Source: Candidatus Gastranaerophilales bacterium (GTDB lineage Bacteria; Cyanobacteriota; Vampirovibrionia; Gastranaerophilales; Gastranaerophilaceae). Taken from it: a stretch of 64,000 nt of DNA. Shown piece after piece: positions 16,606-24,457 of the stretch. A program made the translations under genes and the position numbers. Position 1 is the first letter of the stretch. Every line of letters starts with the position of its first letter. The DNA is taken from assembly GCA_944323985.1 (NCBI GenBank), contig CALUUP010000006.1, positions 1 through 64,000 on the forward strand, written 5' to 3'. The notes under the pieces are model-generated. The model worked only from the letters and a program-made list of their open reading frames with translations, had not been told where the DNA came from and did not search any database.

Positions 16606-17463
16606 TTATAAATCTTGAATATCTTTACTAGCAGATTCAATATCATCTTTAAGCATTTTTCTAACAATATCACCTTGCGTATCAAGCATTTTACAAACAG
16701 TTTCAATATTAGCAACTTTTTGAGAAAGAATAGTATCAGCATTAGAAATAATATTACTAGAAACACTTTGATAAGCAGAAAGTGCAGCAGAAGTAGTACC
16801 TTGCATTAAATTCCCCATAACAACAGCAGGGAGACCGAATTCACCAAGATAAGGTGCAGCAGCAGTCATAATACCGCCCCACCCTGAAATTAATCCTGCA
16901 AGTGGCATTAAAATATTTGCAGCTCCTATACCATAACCATTTGCAGTACCTACGCCATAAGCAGCAGTACTTGCAATATCCGCAATACTTCCAATACCAG
17001 ATGCATAACCGGTCGTAGCACCGTCAGAAGAACCAAAACCAGATAATAAATCACCGATACCTGAAGCACCGCCTGTTGTATAACCACTTTGTCTATAACC
17101 GAAATTTGCAGCGTACCCGCTAGGGAATCCCGAATAATTTCCTAAACTATTAACTCCAAAAGAAGAATAAGTTCCTGTAGTTCCGCCTGTTCCACCTGTA
17201 TATTGAGTCCAATATGAAGTTCCAGGAATATTCATAGCGCTTGTACCACCAAGTGTTGTCATAAAAGCTGATGGTGCAAATAAGCTGGCAAGTTGATACA
17301 AAAATCCACCTGCTGCTTCGAAACCGGTTCCAGAGCCTGCTGAACCTGCTACTGTTAAATCTCTTAATCTGTCGTAGGTTTCGTAAAGCATAACTTTGGC
17401 ATCCGCTGATGCGGCTCCAAATCTGTTCGCCATTACTAAATATCCATCGTTTTTGTATGACAT
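16606..17463 (-). CDS. Gly/Ser/Tyr-rich protein, partner of the MG-x-x-AS protein
   Basis: 285 aa. Residues about 75-165 are low-complexity Gly, Ser, Thr and Tyr (TGGTGGTTGTYSSFG style), flanked by a helical N-terminus (DAKVMLYETYDRLRDLTVAG) and a helical C-terminus (SQKVANIETVCKMLDTQGDIVRKMLKDDIES). Two hydrophobic Gly/Ala stretches (about 175-215) might be membrane-active. No signal peptide and no known family. AGAGGT lies six bases before the ATG. It starts 23 nt after the 575-aa protein gene, so the two are an operon and may work together outside the cell. Confidence 0.75.
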   Translation of the reverse strand: MSYKNDGYLVMANRFGAASADAKVMLYETYDRLRDLTVAGSAGSGTGFEAAGGFLYQLASLFAPSAFMTTLGGTSAMNIPGTSYWTQYTGGTGGTTGTYSSFGVNSLGNYSGFPSGYAANFGYRQSGYTTGGASGIGDLLSGFGSSDGATTGYASGIGSIADIASTAAYGVGTANGYGIGAANILMPLAGLISGWGGIMTAAAPYLGEFGLPAVVMGNLMQGTTSAALSAYQSVSSNIISNADTILSQKVANIETVCKMLDTQGDIVRKMLKDDIESASKDIQDL

Positions 17464-17486
17464 AATTACCTCTTTTAATTAAAAGC

Positions 17487-19214
17487 TTAACCGCCAAATG
17501 TTTTAAATGATTTTTCGATATTATCTTTAACTACTTTTGATACTGCATCTATTTCTGTCGCAAGTGCATTTTGTTCTGTATCAAGCTGCTTCAATCTTAA
17601 TTCTAATTGTAAATCTTCCTGTTGAATTAATGATGTCTTAGCATTTATATCTTGAACCATCTTATCATATTGAGCACTTTCATAATAATACTGATTCATT
17701 GCATCCTGATAAGCATTATCATCTGTTACTGTTTCCATGTTCAAAGTATACTTAATCGAATCATCTTCAAATCTTACAGATGTAAATCGTCCATTTCCAT
17801 CTGTTTCCAATAACGCTTTTTTAGTTTCTTCCATTTTTGTTGAAACATATGTCGCATTATAATAAGCTAATTTATCTTGTCCATCAATATTATTAATTCC
17901 TGTACCACTCTGATATGATTTATTCAAATCAGCATAAGTTGTATAATATGTAACACCATTTAATTGAAAAGAATAAACTCCTCCTAAATAGTTTCCATCA
18001 TTATCGAAACAATCACTTATTGAAGCATTAATTCCTTGAGCCTTCATATCGGCTACAACTTGTCTTAATTCTGCTTTTTGGTCATCTGTTAAATCAACTA
18101 ACAAAGTTAATTCACTATTCCCAACATAAGTTGGTCTTTGTAAATTAGTATATGCTGTTTCTGCAGCTTCATAAGCTTGCATAGCCGCAAACTCTGCAGC
18201 TTGTGCTGCAGCTATCTCTGCGTCATATTTTGCTGATATATTTTCTATTGTTCCTTGTGTACCGGCATCTCCTGTATAATATACAGGTAAAATTGTCTTT
18301 GTTCCATTTACATTTCCACCATATAAACTTTTTAAATCAGACTTAAAAGCTATTGAGCCATCCGCCTCATTGTAATATATATCAGCATAATCAATTTCAG
18401 CATCCTCTCCAAAAACACCTTTTTCCGCCAATAAATCCAATGCATCAGAGATTTTCTGCTGCGTAACCTCATCATATTGAGAATATCCTTTATAAACAGC
18501 ATCAGGAGCACTTATCATTGATGCTAATAAAGTCTCTGAACCTGTATAAGGTGTACTTGTTCCATCAGTACTATAATATTTTTGATCCTCATCATTATAA
18601 TAATACTTATTACCTGCACTATCCTTATAAACTAAAGCATTACCATATTTTTCCTGTTCGGATCTGGAAATCGTATAACTATTAGTACTTACATCATAAT
18701 TACAAGCTGAAATGTGTTGATAATTATCAACATTAACATAATTACTCAATGTAGCAGCTTCTGCCTGTTTAGCTTTTAAAGCAGCTTTTGCAGCTTCATA
18801 ATCTGCTTTAGTTTGTGTAACAAGCCTTTGAGCCATCTCTATTTGATCTGCAGTAGCGGCTGTACCTGATGAAAATTGGACTTGTGGGTCCTGTTTATGT
18901 TTTTGAGAACCTGTATATACATCAGCGTAATAATGATGTGTGACAACATAGTTATAATCTGGATCATTAGCTAACTGTTGCCAACTATCTATTGTATATT
19001 CATTTGCTCCGTCTGAAAATGAATATTGTTGTTTTGTATAATCTTGTGTACTTGGAGGAACAGGAACATTTAAGCCAAGCATTTGATTAAATAAATTAGC
19101 ACTTTGGTTTGATAAAACTGTACGTGCTTGATTTATCTGTTGACCTTCATATTCACAATTTGATTTTCGTGCAACTAATGCTAAATATCTGGCCTGTGAT
19201 GCTGCCATTCCCAT
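17487..19214 (-). CDS. Large helical protein with MG-x-x-AS N-terminus
   Basis: 575 aa. The N-terminal about 50 residues (MGMAASQARYLALVARK, then INQARTVLSNQSANLFNQML) and the C-terminal about 70 residues (LIQQEDLQLELRLKQLDTEQNALATEIDAVSKVV) are long amphipathic helices that could pack together. The middle has Tyr/Asp-rich beta-like segments and two Ala/Glu coiled coils. No signal peptide, no known enzyme motif. AGGAGAG precedes ATG 19214. This is the layout of axial proteins (D0-type terminal helices around variable domains), so a secreted filament or hook-like role is possible but unproven. Confidence 0.8.
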   Translation of the reverse strand: MGMAASQARYLALVARKSNCEYEGQQINQARTVLSNQSANLFNQMLGLNVPVPPSTQDYTKQQYSFSDGANEYTIDSWQQLANDPDYNYVVTHHYYADVYTGSQKHKQDPQVQFSSGTAATADQIEMAQRLVTQTKADYEAAKAALKAKQAEAATLSNYVNVDNYQHISACNYDVSTNSYTISRSEQEKYGNALVYKDSAGNKYYYNDEDQKYYSTDGTSTPYTGSETLLASMISAPDAVYKGYSQYDEVTQQKISDALDLLAEKGVFGEDAEIDYADIYYNEADGSIAFKSDLKSLYGGNVNGTKTILPVYYTGDAGTQGTIENISAKYDAEIAAAQAAEFAAMQAYEAAETAYTNLQRPTYVGNSELTLLVDLTDDQKAELRQVVADMKAQGINASISDCFDNDGNYLGGVYSFQLNGVTYYTTYADLNKSYQSGTGINNIDGQDKLAYYNATYVSTKMEETKKALLETDGNGRFTSVRFEDDSIKYTLNMETVTDDNAYQDAMNQYYYESAQYDKMVQDINAKTSLIQQEDLQLELRLKQLDTEQNALATEIDAVSKVVKDNIEKSFKTFGG

Positions 19215-19397
19215 AAGATTACTCTCCTATATTACGCTTTTTTTGTATTATTGTTTTAATGAAAAGTTGCTATAAGTCAATCTTCTCAATAGTATTATAT
19301 ATTATTTTTACATTTTTTAATATTTATATACTAACAATTTCATTTATATAAATGAACTCTTTTTTAAATATCATTTATGTAGTGTAGTCAATTATTA

Positions 19398-19406
19398 TGA
19401 TATAAT
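19398..19406 (+). promoter_or_regulatory. Extended -10 for leaderless porin mRNA
   Basis: TG-A-TATAAT ends exactly six bases before ATG 19413, with no Shine-Dalgarno in between. Transcription is predicted to start on the A of the ATG. Confidence 0.6.
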
Positions 19407-19412
19407 TTATAA

Positions 19413-20570
19413 ATGAAAAAAATATTTATCCTTCTGGCGTCTTTTTTTATATTTATAAACTCTTCTTCGGCAATAGAAGAAGTTTTATTAGATGTTGACG
19501 ATAACAACATTCCACAAAAAGGTGCTAATAAAGTTTTTGAAGAAGATGATGAATATACTCTCTGGGAAAAAATTCAAGATATAAAGTCAAAAGAAGTTAA
19601 AGATACAAATAGTTCTTCCTATTTATTAGATGGGATTTTAACCAAACATTTTGAATCAGGTCCAATAGAAACTATGCATTTTTTTGGATACTATAGAGCA
19701 GCTGCGGATATGAATTTATCAGAAAATGGGGATACTATTTACGATTTCAATGCGATACAAGCAGGGATAAATGGTAAATTTAGAGGCGGAAATAATTTTT
19801 ACGAAGCTCGATTTAGATTTGATCCTGTTGATGGATATAAATTTTTGCAAACTTTACCAATAAATATTTATGTAGCAAACGCATCTATTCCTCATCATAC
19901 AATAATTATCGGTAACACAAGAACTCCAACCGGATACGAAGGTGGACGTTCAGATTCAATTATACCTTTTGTTGCAAGAGCTCAAATTGCGAGAAACTTC
20001 GGAAATACAAGAAAAGTCGGAGTAAGAGTCAAAGGAAATTATGATTTAATAGAATATGATTTAGGCGGATACAGTTCTGATACTTATTTTAGGAGCTTTT
20101 TCCCTGGAGCTGAATTTGCAGGATGGGTGAATTTCAAACCTCTTGGAAAAACAAAAGGAAAGTATGGAAATTTAAGTTTAGGAGGCGGAATTACTGCCGG
20201 AAATAATAATACAGACTATTTTGTATCAGGTTTGTATGCAGGATATGAGTATAAAAATTTTATGGCAAATTTTGAATACGCTTCTGCCGACGGATATAAC
20301 GGAGCTTATACTATTTCTACAAACAAAGCAGAAGGTTTTTATTCAACTATTGGATATAAAATAACCCCTAAATTACAAATTTTAGGACGTTATGACCATT
20401 TTATTCCTAATAAAAATTTTGCTGATGATATAAGAAGAGAATATTCTGTTGGCCTAAATTATTTCCTAAAAGGACAAGCTATGAAAATTATGCTTAATTA
20501 TGTCTTTTGCCAAAACGATATTCTAGAAGATTCTCACAGATTAATTTTAGGAACTCAATTAATGCTCTAA
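19413..20570 (+). CDS. Outer-membrane porin-like beta-barrel protein
   Basis: 385 aa. Residues 1-20 are a Sec signal peptide (MKKIFILLASFFIFINSSSA). After an acidic linker, residues about 85-385 show alternating polar/apolar strands rich in Tyr, Gly and Asn, ending in a C-terminal hydrophobic strand (HRLILGTQLML), as in outer-membrane barrels of the phosphate-selective or carbohydrate porin type. Specificity is not readable. A paralogue's tail is present at 1-81. Convergent with the CHAP gene, with a 4-nt overlap. Confidence 0.85.
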   Translation: MKKIFILLASFFIFINSSSAIEEVLLDVDDNNIPQKGANKVFEEDDEYTLWEKIQDIKSKEVKDTNSSSYLLDGILTKHFESGPIETMHFFGYYRAAADMNLSENGDTIYDFNAIQAGINGKFRGGNNFYEARFRFDPVDGYKFLQTLPINIYVANASIPHHTIIIGNTRTPTGYEGGRSDSIIPFVARAQIARNFGNTRKVGVRVKGNYDLIEYDLGGYSSDTYFRSFFPGAEFAGWVNFKPLGKTKGKYGNLSLGGGITAGNNNTDYFVSGLYAGYEYKNFMANFEYASADGYNGAYTISTNKAEGFYSTIGYKITPKLQILGRYDHFIPNKNFADDIRREYSVGLNYFLKGQAMKIMLNYVFCQNDILEDSHRLILGTQLML

Positions 20571-21379
20571 ACACTGTATCTGTCCAATGATACAAAACCA
20601 CTTAATGTTGAACTATTTGCCTGATATTTTTGTGTTGCGACTTTATTACCGGAATTTCCTTCCACAACTTCAAATGAACCATCTGAATTAACTTTTGTTA
20701 CAATACCTGTATGAGATTTTCCACCTCTTTTTTCAATCATTATGTCACCAACTTTTACTTTTTTAGCGATAAATTCTGCTTTATTTACTGATGGAACTGA
20801 TAAATAACAGTTATTATTTTCTCCCCAATTTCTAATTTCATCAACAGCAGAAAAATGTTGAAAACTTGACGGCAACTTACTTCCGTATGTTTCTTTTGTA
20901 ATTGTAGAAACAAAATCTGCACACCAAGCTTGTTTTCTTCCATTAGAAAATAACCTGTTACCTTCTTCATCAGAGTTTACTTTTCCTACATAACTCTTAG
21001 CTTTGTCTGCTAATGCTAATTGTAAGTTTGAACTTGTTGTATTTCGTTTTATTTCTGGATTAGTTCTTGTGAATGTATCTCCCCAATTTGTTGGCCATGT
21101 GTTATTCCAAGAAGCATTTAAATTAAAATTAGCTTGATTATTATCCCAAATATTCGTCGGAAAAATCTTCTTTAAATCAAACGAAAAATTAAAATTATTT
21201 GTTGAAAATCCACTATTATCAAATGGCATAAAATTGAATGCATTTATATTAAAAAAATTGAAATTAAACGTAGGCATCCAACTATTAAAAGGCAAAAAAC
21301 TATTACAATTAAATATAGGAGGGGTTCCCATATTAATATAAGGTGTATGAATATTTATTGTTCGATTAAAAATAGTCAT
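20567..21379 (-). CDS. CHAP-domain peptidoglycan amidase with Asn/Phe-rich N-terminus
   Basis: 270 aa. Residues about 120-268 are a CHAP domain: the catalytic cysteine in QAWCADFVSTI, histidine in KSHTGIVTKV and the supporting VEGNSGN. CHAP enzymes cleave peptide bonds in peptidoglycan. The first about 115 residues are low-complexity Asn, Phe and Trp (NFNFFNINAFNFMPF) without a Sec signal, which is unusual for a wall hydrolase. Export must use another route, or the protein acts on lysis. AAGGAAC lies before ATG 21379. Confidence 0.9.
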   Translation of the reverse strand: MTIFNRTINIHTPYINMGTPPIFNCNSFLPFNSWMPTFNFNFFNINAFNFMPFDNSGFSTNNFNFSFDLKKIFPTNIWDNNQANFNLNASWNNTWPTNWGDTFTRTNPEIKRNTTSSNLQLALADKAKSYVGKVNSDEEGNRLFSNGRKQAWCADFVSTITKETYGSKLPSSFQHFSAVDEIRNWGENNNCYLSVPSVNKAEFIAKKVKVGDIMIEKRGGKSHTGIVTKVNSDGSFEVVEGNSGNKVATQKYQANSSTLSGFVSLDRYSV

Positions 21380-21479
21380 AATTATAGTTCCTTATATGTA
21401 TAAAGTATATATTTATTAAATAATTGCTTTTTTGTTACAAATTTTAATACTTAAACATAATATAAGGAATCTAAAAAAA

Positions 21480-21695
21480 TCATTCAACTTCTAAAAAACG
21501 ATGATATTTCAAAACAATATTTTGAGCTTTATTTATCACAGAATCCATAGAATAAAGCATGGCATTTAATTCTTTTTTAGCCTCAGAATTATTAATCTCC
21601 CATTCTTCATTAAGCTTATTTCCGGCAGTAGAAACGAGGACTTCCAATGTTTCTAAAGCTTCTCTCAACTCAACCGGTAAGTCTGCCAATTCCAT
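21480..21695 (-). CDS. Small acidic helical protein divergent from AbrB-like gene
   Basis: 71 aa, acidic and helical (VELREALETLEVLVSTAGNKLNEEWEI). AAGGAGG lies five bases before ATG 21695, so the gene is convincing. No known family and not an obvious toxin (no PemK/MazF or PIN motifs). It shares the operator region with the AbrB-like gene and is therefore probably regulated by it. Confidence 0.75.
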   Translation of the reverse strand: MELADLPVELREALETLEVLVSTAGNKLNEEWEINNSEAKKELNAMLYSMDSVINKAQNIVLKYHRFLEVE

Positions 21696-21718
21696 AAAGC
21701 CTCCTTATGTTTTAACAT

Positions 21719-21776
21719 TGTTATAACATGGTAATAACTCGTCGTCAAGCGCAATTGTTATAATGTTGTTATAACA
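21719..21776. promoter_or_regulatory. Twin palindromic operators in divergent promoter region
   Basis: TGTTATAACA occurs twice as a perfect palindrome (21719-21728 and 21767-21776), 48 bp apart, with a partial third copy (TTGTTATAAT) at 21755. The TATAAT at 21759-21764 is the likely -10 for the AbrB-like gene, so the second site covers its transcription start. This arrangement fits autoregulation by the encoded protein. Confidence 0.7.
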
Positions 21777-21792
21777 TTAAGAGGAATTTGAC

Positions 21793-21945
21793 TTGAAAAA
21801 ACTCACGCAAATTGGAAATAGTTTTGGTCTTATTATCCCTAAACCTTTTTTAGAAGCTATGGGAATTAACCCAGTGCTAGATAAAATTGAAGTCGAGTTA
21901 GAAAATAAAGTCTTGAAGATTAAAAAAGCTAACAAAGAGGACTAA
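21793..21945 (+). CDS. AbrB/MazE-type swapped-hairpin DNA-binding protein (antitoxin-like)
   Basis: A 50-aa frame starting at TTG 21793, seven bases after AAGAGGAA. KKLTQIGNSFGLIIPKPFLEAMGI is the typical N-terminal beta-hairpin of SpoVT/AbrB or MazE domains, followed by KIEVELENKVLKIKKA. Such proteins are toxin-binding repressors or small transcription factors acting as dimers. No recognisable toxin gene follows on this strand; the next gene (a glycosyltransferase) is convergent, with stops 2 nt apart. Orphan or novel partner status is discussed in the findings. Confidence 0.85.
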   Translation: MKKLTQIGNSFGLIIPKPFLEAMGINPVLDKIEVELENKVLKIKKANKED

Positions 21946-21947
21946 TA

Positions 21948-22991
21948 TTAACTAAGTGATTTTTCAAGATAATTAGCACAAGCTTTTTGTTGTGTGTAAT
22001 TTTGTATTGTTTTATAAGAGTTTTCTAAAATTAAATTCTGATTATCAGAAGCTAAAATTTGTTCAATGATATTATCTTTCCAAAAATATCCGTTTTGCCC
22101 GTCTTTTATAATCCCAGCAACCCCTTCATTTTCAGAACAAATAGTAATACATCCTGATGCCATTGCCTCTAAATAAACCATGCCAAAAGTTTCATTAACG
22201 CTTGGAAGTGCAAAAATATCAGACTTTCGCATCTCTTCTAAAACTTTTTCATTTGATAAATGCCCCAAAAATTTTGGTTTAGAAGAAAGCTTCTTCAAGT
22301 TCTCAAATTCAACACCATCTCCAACAATAACCAACTCTACTGATAAATTTTCGCAAGCTCTTATAACTTTATCTACGTTTTTGCGTTTAATCAAATTAGC
22401 ACAAACTATTACCCTCGGAGTTTCTTTAGGCTGCCACGCTCTTTTTATAATTTCACAATCAATTCCTGAATAGCAAACGAAAGTCTTATTTTCAAATTCA
22501 GGATATAAATCTAAAAATTTATGCTTAATAACTTCAGAACGACAAGCAATCTTTTTTGCGTTTTTATAAGCTTTCTCTAACTCTGTTTTAAAATATATTG
22601 AATAAAGAGGTTTAGTTAAAACTTCCAAATCAGAAACATGCACTGCCGCAATAAAATCATACCCTAATTTATTTGCAAAAATAATTCCGCTTGGCATATG
22701 GGCAATAACTAAATCAGGATTACATTTACCCCCATTATATTTACCCCTGATTTTATTTTTTATATTTCCTAAAAAAGGAAGAAAATAATTTATATTCTCA
22801 ACTCCATCATAAATTCCACTCTTATAAAAAGTTTTTTTCCGTATAAAAGAATTAAACAAAAAATTCGGTTTTATAACAGAAACCCTATGACCTAAACATT
22901 CCCACCCCTGAACAAAATTCTTTATAGTTTTTGGAGTGAATTTCTCATCATCTTTTATCGGATATAAATCAGTTATTACAAGAATATTCAT
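21948..22991 (-). CDS. Family 4 glycosyltransferase
   Basis: 347 aa, GT-B fold. RVIVCANLIKRKNVDKVIRA (donor-domain start) and the E-x7-E region NETFGMVYLEAMASG are characteristic of GT4 enzymes that use nucleotide-sugars for polysaccharide or glycolipid synthesis. The N-terminal acceptor domain begins MNILVITDLYPIKDDEKFTPKTI. Its ATG overlaps the stop of the upstream permease gene, so the two are co-translated. Coupling of a sugar permease with a glycosyltransferase suggests import and use of glycans, but this is inferred only from position. Confidence 0.92.
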   Translation of the reverse strand: MNILVITDLYPIKDDEKFTPKTIKNFVQGWECLGHRVSVIKPNFLFNSFIRKKTFYKSGIYDGVENINYFLPFLGNIKNKIRGKYNGGKCNPDLVIAHMPSGIIFANKLGYDFIAAVHVSDLEVLTKPLYSIYFKTELEKAYKNAKKIACRSEVIKHKFLDLYPEFENKTFVCYSGIDCEIIKRAWQPKETPRVIVCANLIKRKNVDKVIRACENLSVELVIVGDGVEFENLKKLSSKPKFLGHLSNEKVLEEMRKSDIFALPSVNETFGMVYLEAMASGCITICSENEGVAGIIKDGQNGYFWKDNIIEQILASDNQNLILENSYKTIQNYTQQKACANYLEKSLS

Positions 22992-23863
22992 TAAATATCA
23001 GTATATTTATTCCTTTCAAAACAAAAAATGTTAATCAATGAAAACAGCATTACCACAACCAATAAAACAACCGCAAGAGCAGAAGCATAACCTAAATCTA
23101 AATTCTCAAAAGCTCTTTCATAAATATAATAAACAATCGTTTTTGTAGAATTCAAAGGCCCGCCTTTTGTCATAACATAAATTTCAGCAAAAACCTTCAT
23201 TGCAGAAATTGTACTTATTGTAGACACTAAAGCAATTGTAGGCATAATATGAGGAATTGTTACCGTAAAATGTTTTTGCAAAAAACTTGCCCCATCAATA
23301 TCACAAGCTTCGTATAAATCTTGAGGAACACTCATTAAAGATGCCAGATAAATCATCATATAATACCCGACGCCTTTCCAAATTGTAACCACAGCAACAG
23401 AAAACAAAGCCCATTTTGTATCAACAAGCCAACCTATAGAATCAAAATTAAAAATTGATAAAATATAGTTCAAAATTCCTTGAGTAGCATAAAGCCATTT
23501 AAAAGCAATTGCCGCAACAACAATCGATACTATTACAGGTAAATATAAAAGAATCTTATACATAGTAATTCCTCGAATTTTTTGATTAATTAAAATCGCC
23601 AAAAACAAAGGAAAAGTTACCAAAAATGGTACTGCTATTATAAGATACATAAAAGTATTAAACATAACCTTATAAAAAATAGGTTCTTTAAATAATTTAA
23701 TATAGTTATCAACCCCATTAAAAGAAGGATGATAGATACTTGAAGAATAATCAAAAAAACTTAAACCAAATGTTTGAAAAAAAGGAATAAAAAAGAAAAC
23801 AATTAAAACTGCAGCCGCAGGTAATATAAACAAATATGGCGTATATTTCTTATAATAATTCAT
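22991..23863 (-). CDS. ABC sugar transporter permease, MalF/UgpA type
   Basis: 290 aa with six predicted membrane helices. The EAA loop (YEACDIDGASFLQKHFTVTIPHIMP) that docks to the ATPase is present at about residues 190-215. The family is one of two permeases of CUT1-type importers for oligosaccharides or glycerol-3-phosphate. No binding protein, ATPase or second permease lies beside it; the matching MalG-type permease is at 59619-60422. GATAAT with TG upstream lies six bases before the ATG, so a leaderless mRNA is predicted. Confidence 0.92.
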   Translation of the reverse strand: MNYYKKYTPYLFILPAAAVLIVFFFIPFFQTFGLSFFDYSSSIYHPSFNGVDNYIKLFKEPIFYKVMFNTFMYLIIAVPFLVTFPLFLAILINQKIRGITMYKILLYLPVIVSIVVAAIAFKWLYATQGILNYILSIFNFDSIGWLVDTKWALFSVAVVTIWKGVGYYMMIYLASLMSVPQDLYEACDIDGASFLQKHFTVTIPHIMPTIALVSTISTISAMKVFAEIYVMTKGGPLNSTKTIVYYIYERAFENLDLGYASALAVVLLVVVMLFSLINIFCFERNKYTDI

Positions 23864-23869
23864 AAATCA

Positions 23870-23878
23870 ATTATCACA
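23870..23878 (-). promoter_or_regulatory. Extended -10 for leaderless permease mRNA
   Basis: Minus strand TG-T-GATAAT ends six bases before ATG 23863. No Shine-Dalgarno is present. Confidence 0.5.
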
Positions 23879-23933
23879 TTCTATCGAACTCTGGTCAATA
23901 GCTAATAATAAAAACAAAATTTTTAAAACCATC

Positions 23934-23963
23934 AAAAAAAGTCGGATTTAAAGTCCGACTTTC
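23934..23963 (-). terminator. Rho-independent terminator
   Basis: AAGTCGGA and TCCGACTT pair around a 7-nt loop, followed on the minus strand by a T7 tract (23934-23940). It ends the transcript of the 23987-24343 gene. Confidence 0.9.
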
Positions 23964-23986
23964 ATATATACTGAATATAAGATAAA

Positions 23987-24343
23987 TTAAGCATAGTTAG
24001 TTATTTGAGTTGTTGGATAATCAATTTTTGTATTTGCATAAGAATTAATTGCCTTACCAAAATTCATAATCCTTACAGTATCACAACCTTGAGCTTTTTC
24101 TACTACAGCTTTTGATGTCTCAGGATTATTAGAAACTGCATGAGCCTTGCAATAATCAAAATATTCTTCATAATCAATTTTTCCTGAATCATTTAATTCA
24201 GCCTGTTTTGCTTGAGAAACTTGCTCTTCTGCTTCTTTTTCTCTATTATTTGGAACCATTCTTGTAGAAAATTCAAAACCTGTATCTTTTGAATAAAAAT
24301 TAGATCTTATTTGTGATTGATTAATATTTACGCCATTTGTCAT
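23987..24343 (-). CDS. Small protein with EF-hand-like loop, unknown
   Basis: 118 aa, no signal peptide. ELNDSGKIDYEE at about residue 50 matches the 12-residue EF-hand calcium loop in spacing (G6, I8, D9, E12) but has Glu instead of Asp at position 1. The rest is Asn/Glu/Lys-rich with no recognised family. It has its own promoter (24379-24406), a GAGGTG Shine-Dalgarno and a strong terminator, so it is a genuine monocistronic gene. Confidence 0.75.
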   Translation of the reverse strand: MTNGVNINQSQIRSNFYSKDTGFEFSTRMVPNNREKEAEEQVSQAKQAELNDSGKIDYEEYFDYCKAHAVSNNPETSKAVVEKAQGCDTVRIMNFGKAINSYANTKIDYPTTQITNYA

Positions 24344-24378
24344 AATAACACCTCACAACTGTAGCAGAGTACATGATA

Positions 24379-24406
24379 ATTATAAACCATTTTCAATCAC
24401 TCGCAA
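24379..24406 (-). promoter_or_regulatory. Promoter of the EF-hand-like small protein
   Basis: Minus strand TTGCGA (24406-24401) and TATAAT (24384-24379), spacer 16 nt, 35 nt upstream of ATG 24343. Confidence 0.6.
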
Positions 24407-24457
24407 TGGTTCCTAATATCTATTTTTTATATACGAAAGTAATACTATTTAACTAGA

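Noticed and set aside
23904-23963. Terminator assigned to the permease at 22991-23863
   Set aside because: The hairpin is upstream of that gene's ATG; the T-tract orientation shows it ends the 23987-24343 transcript.
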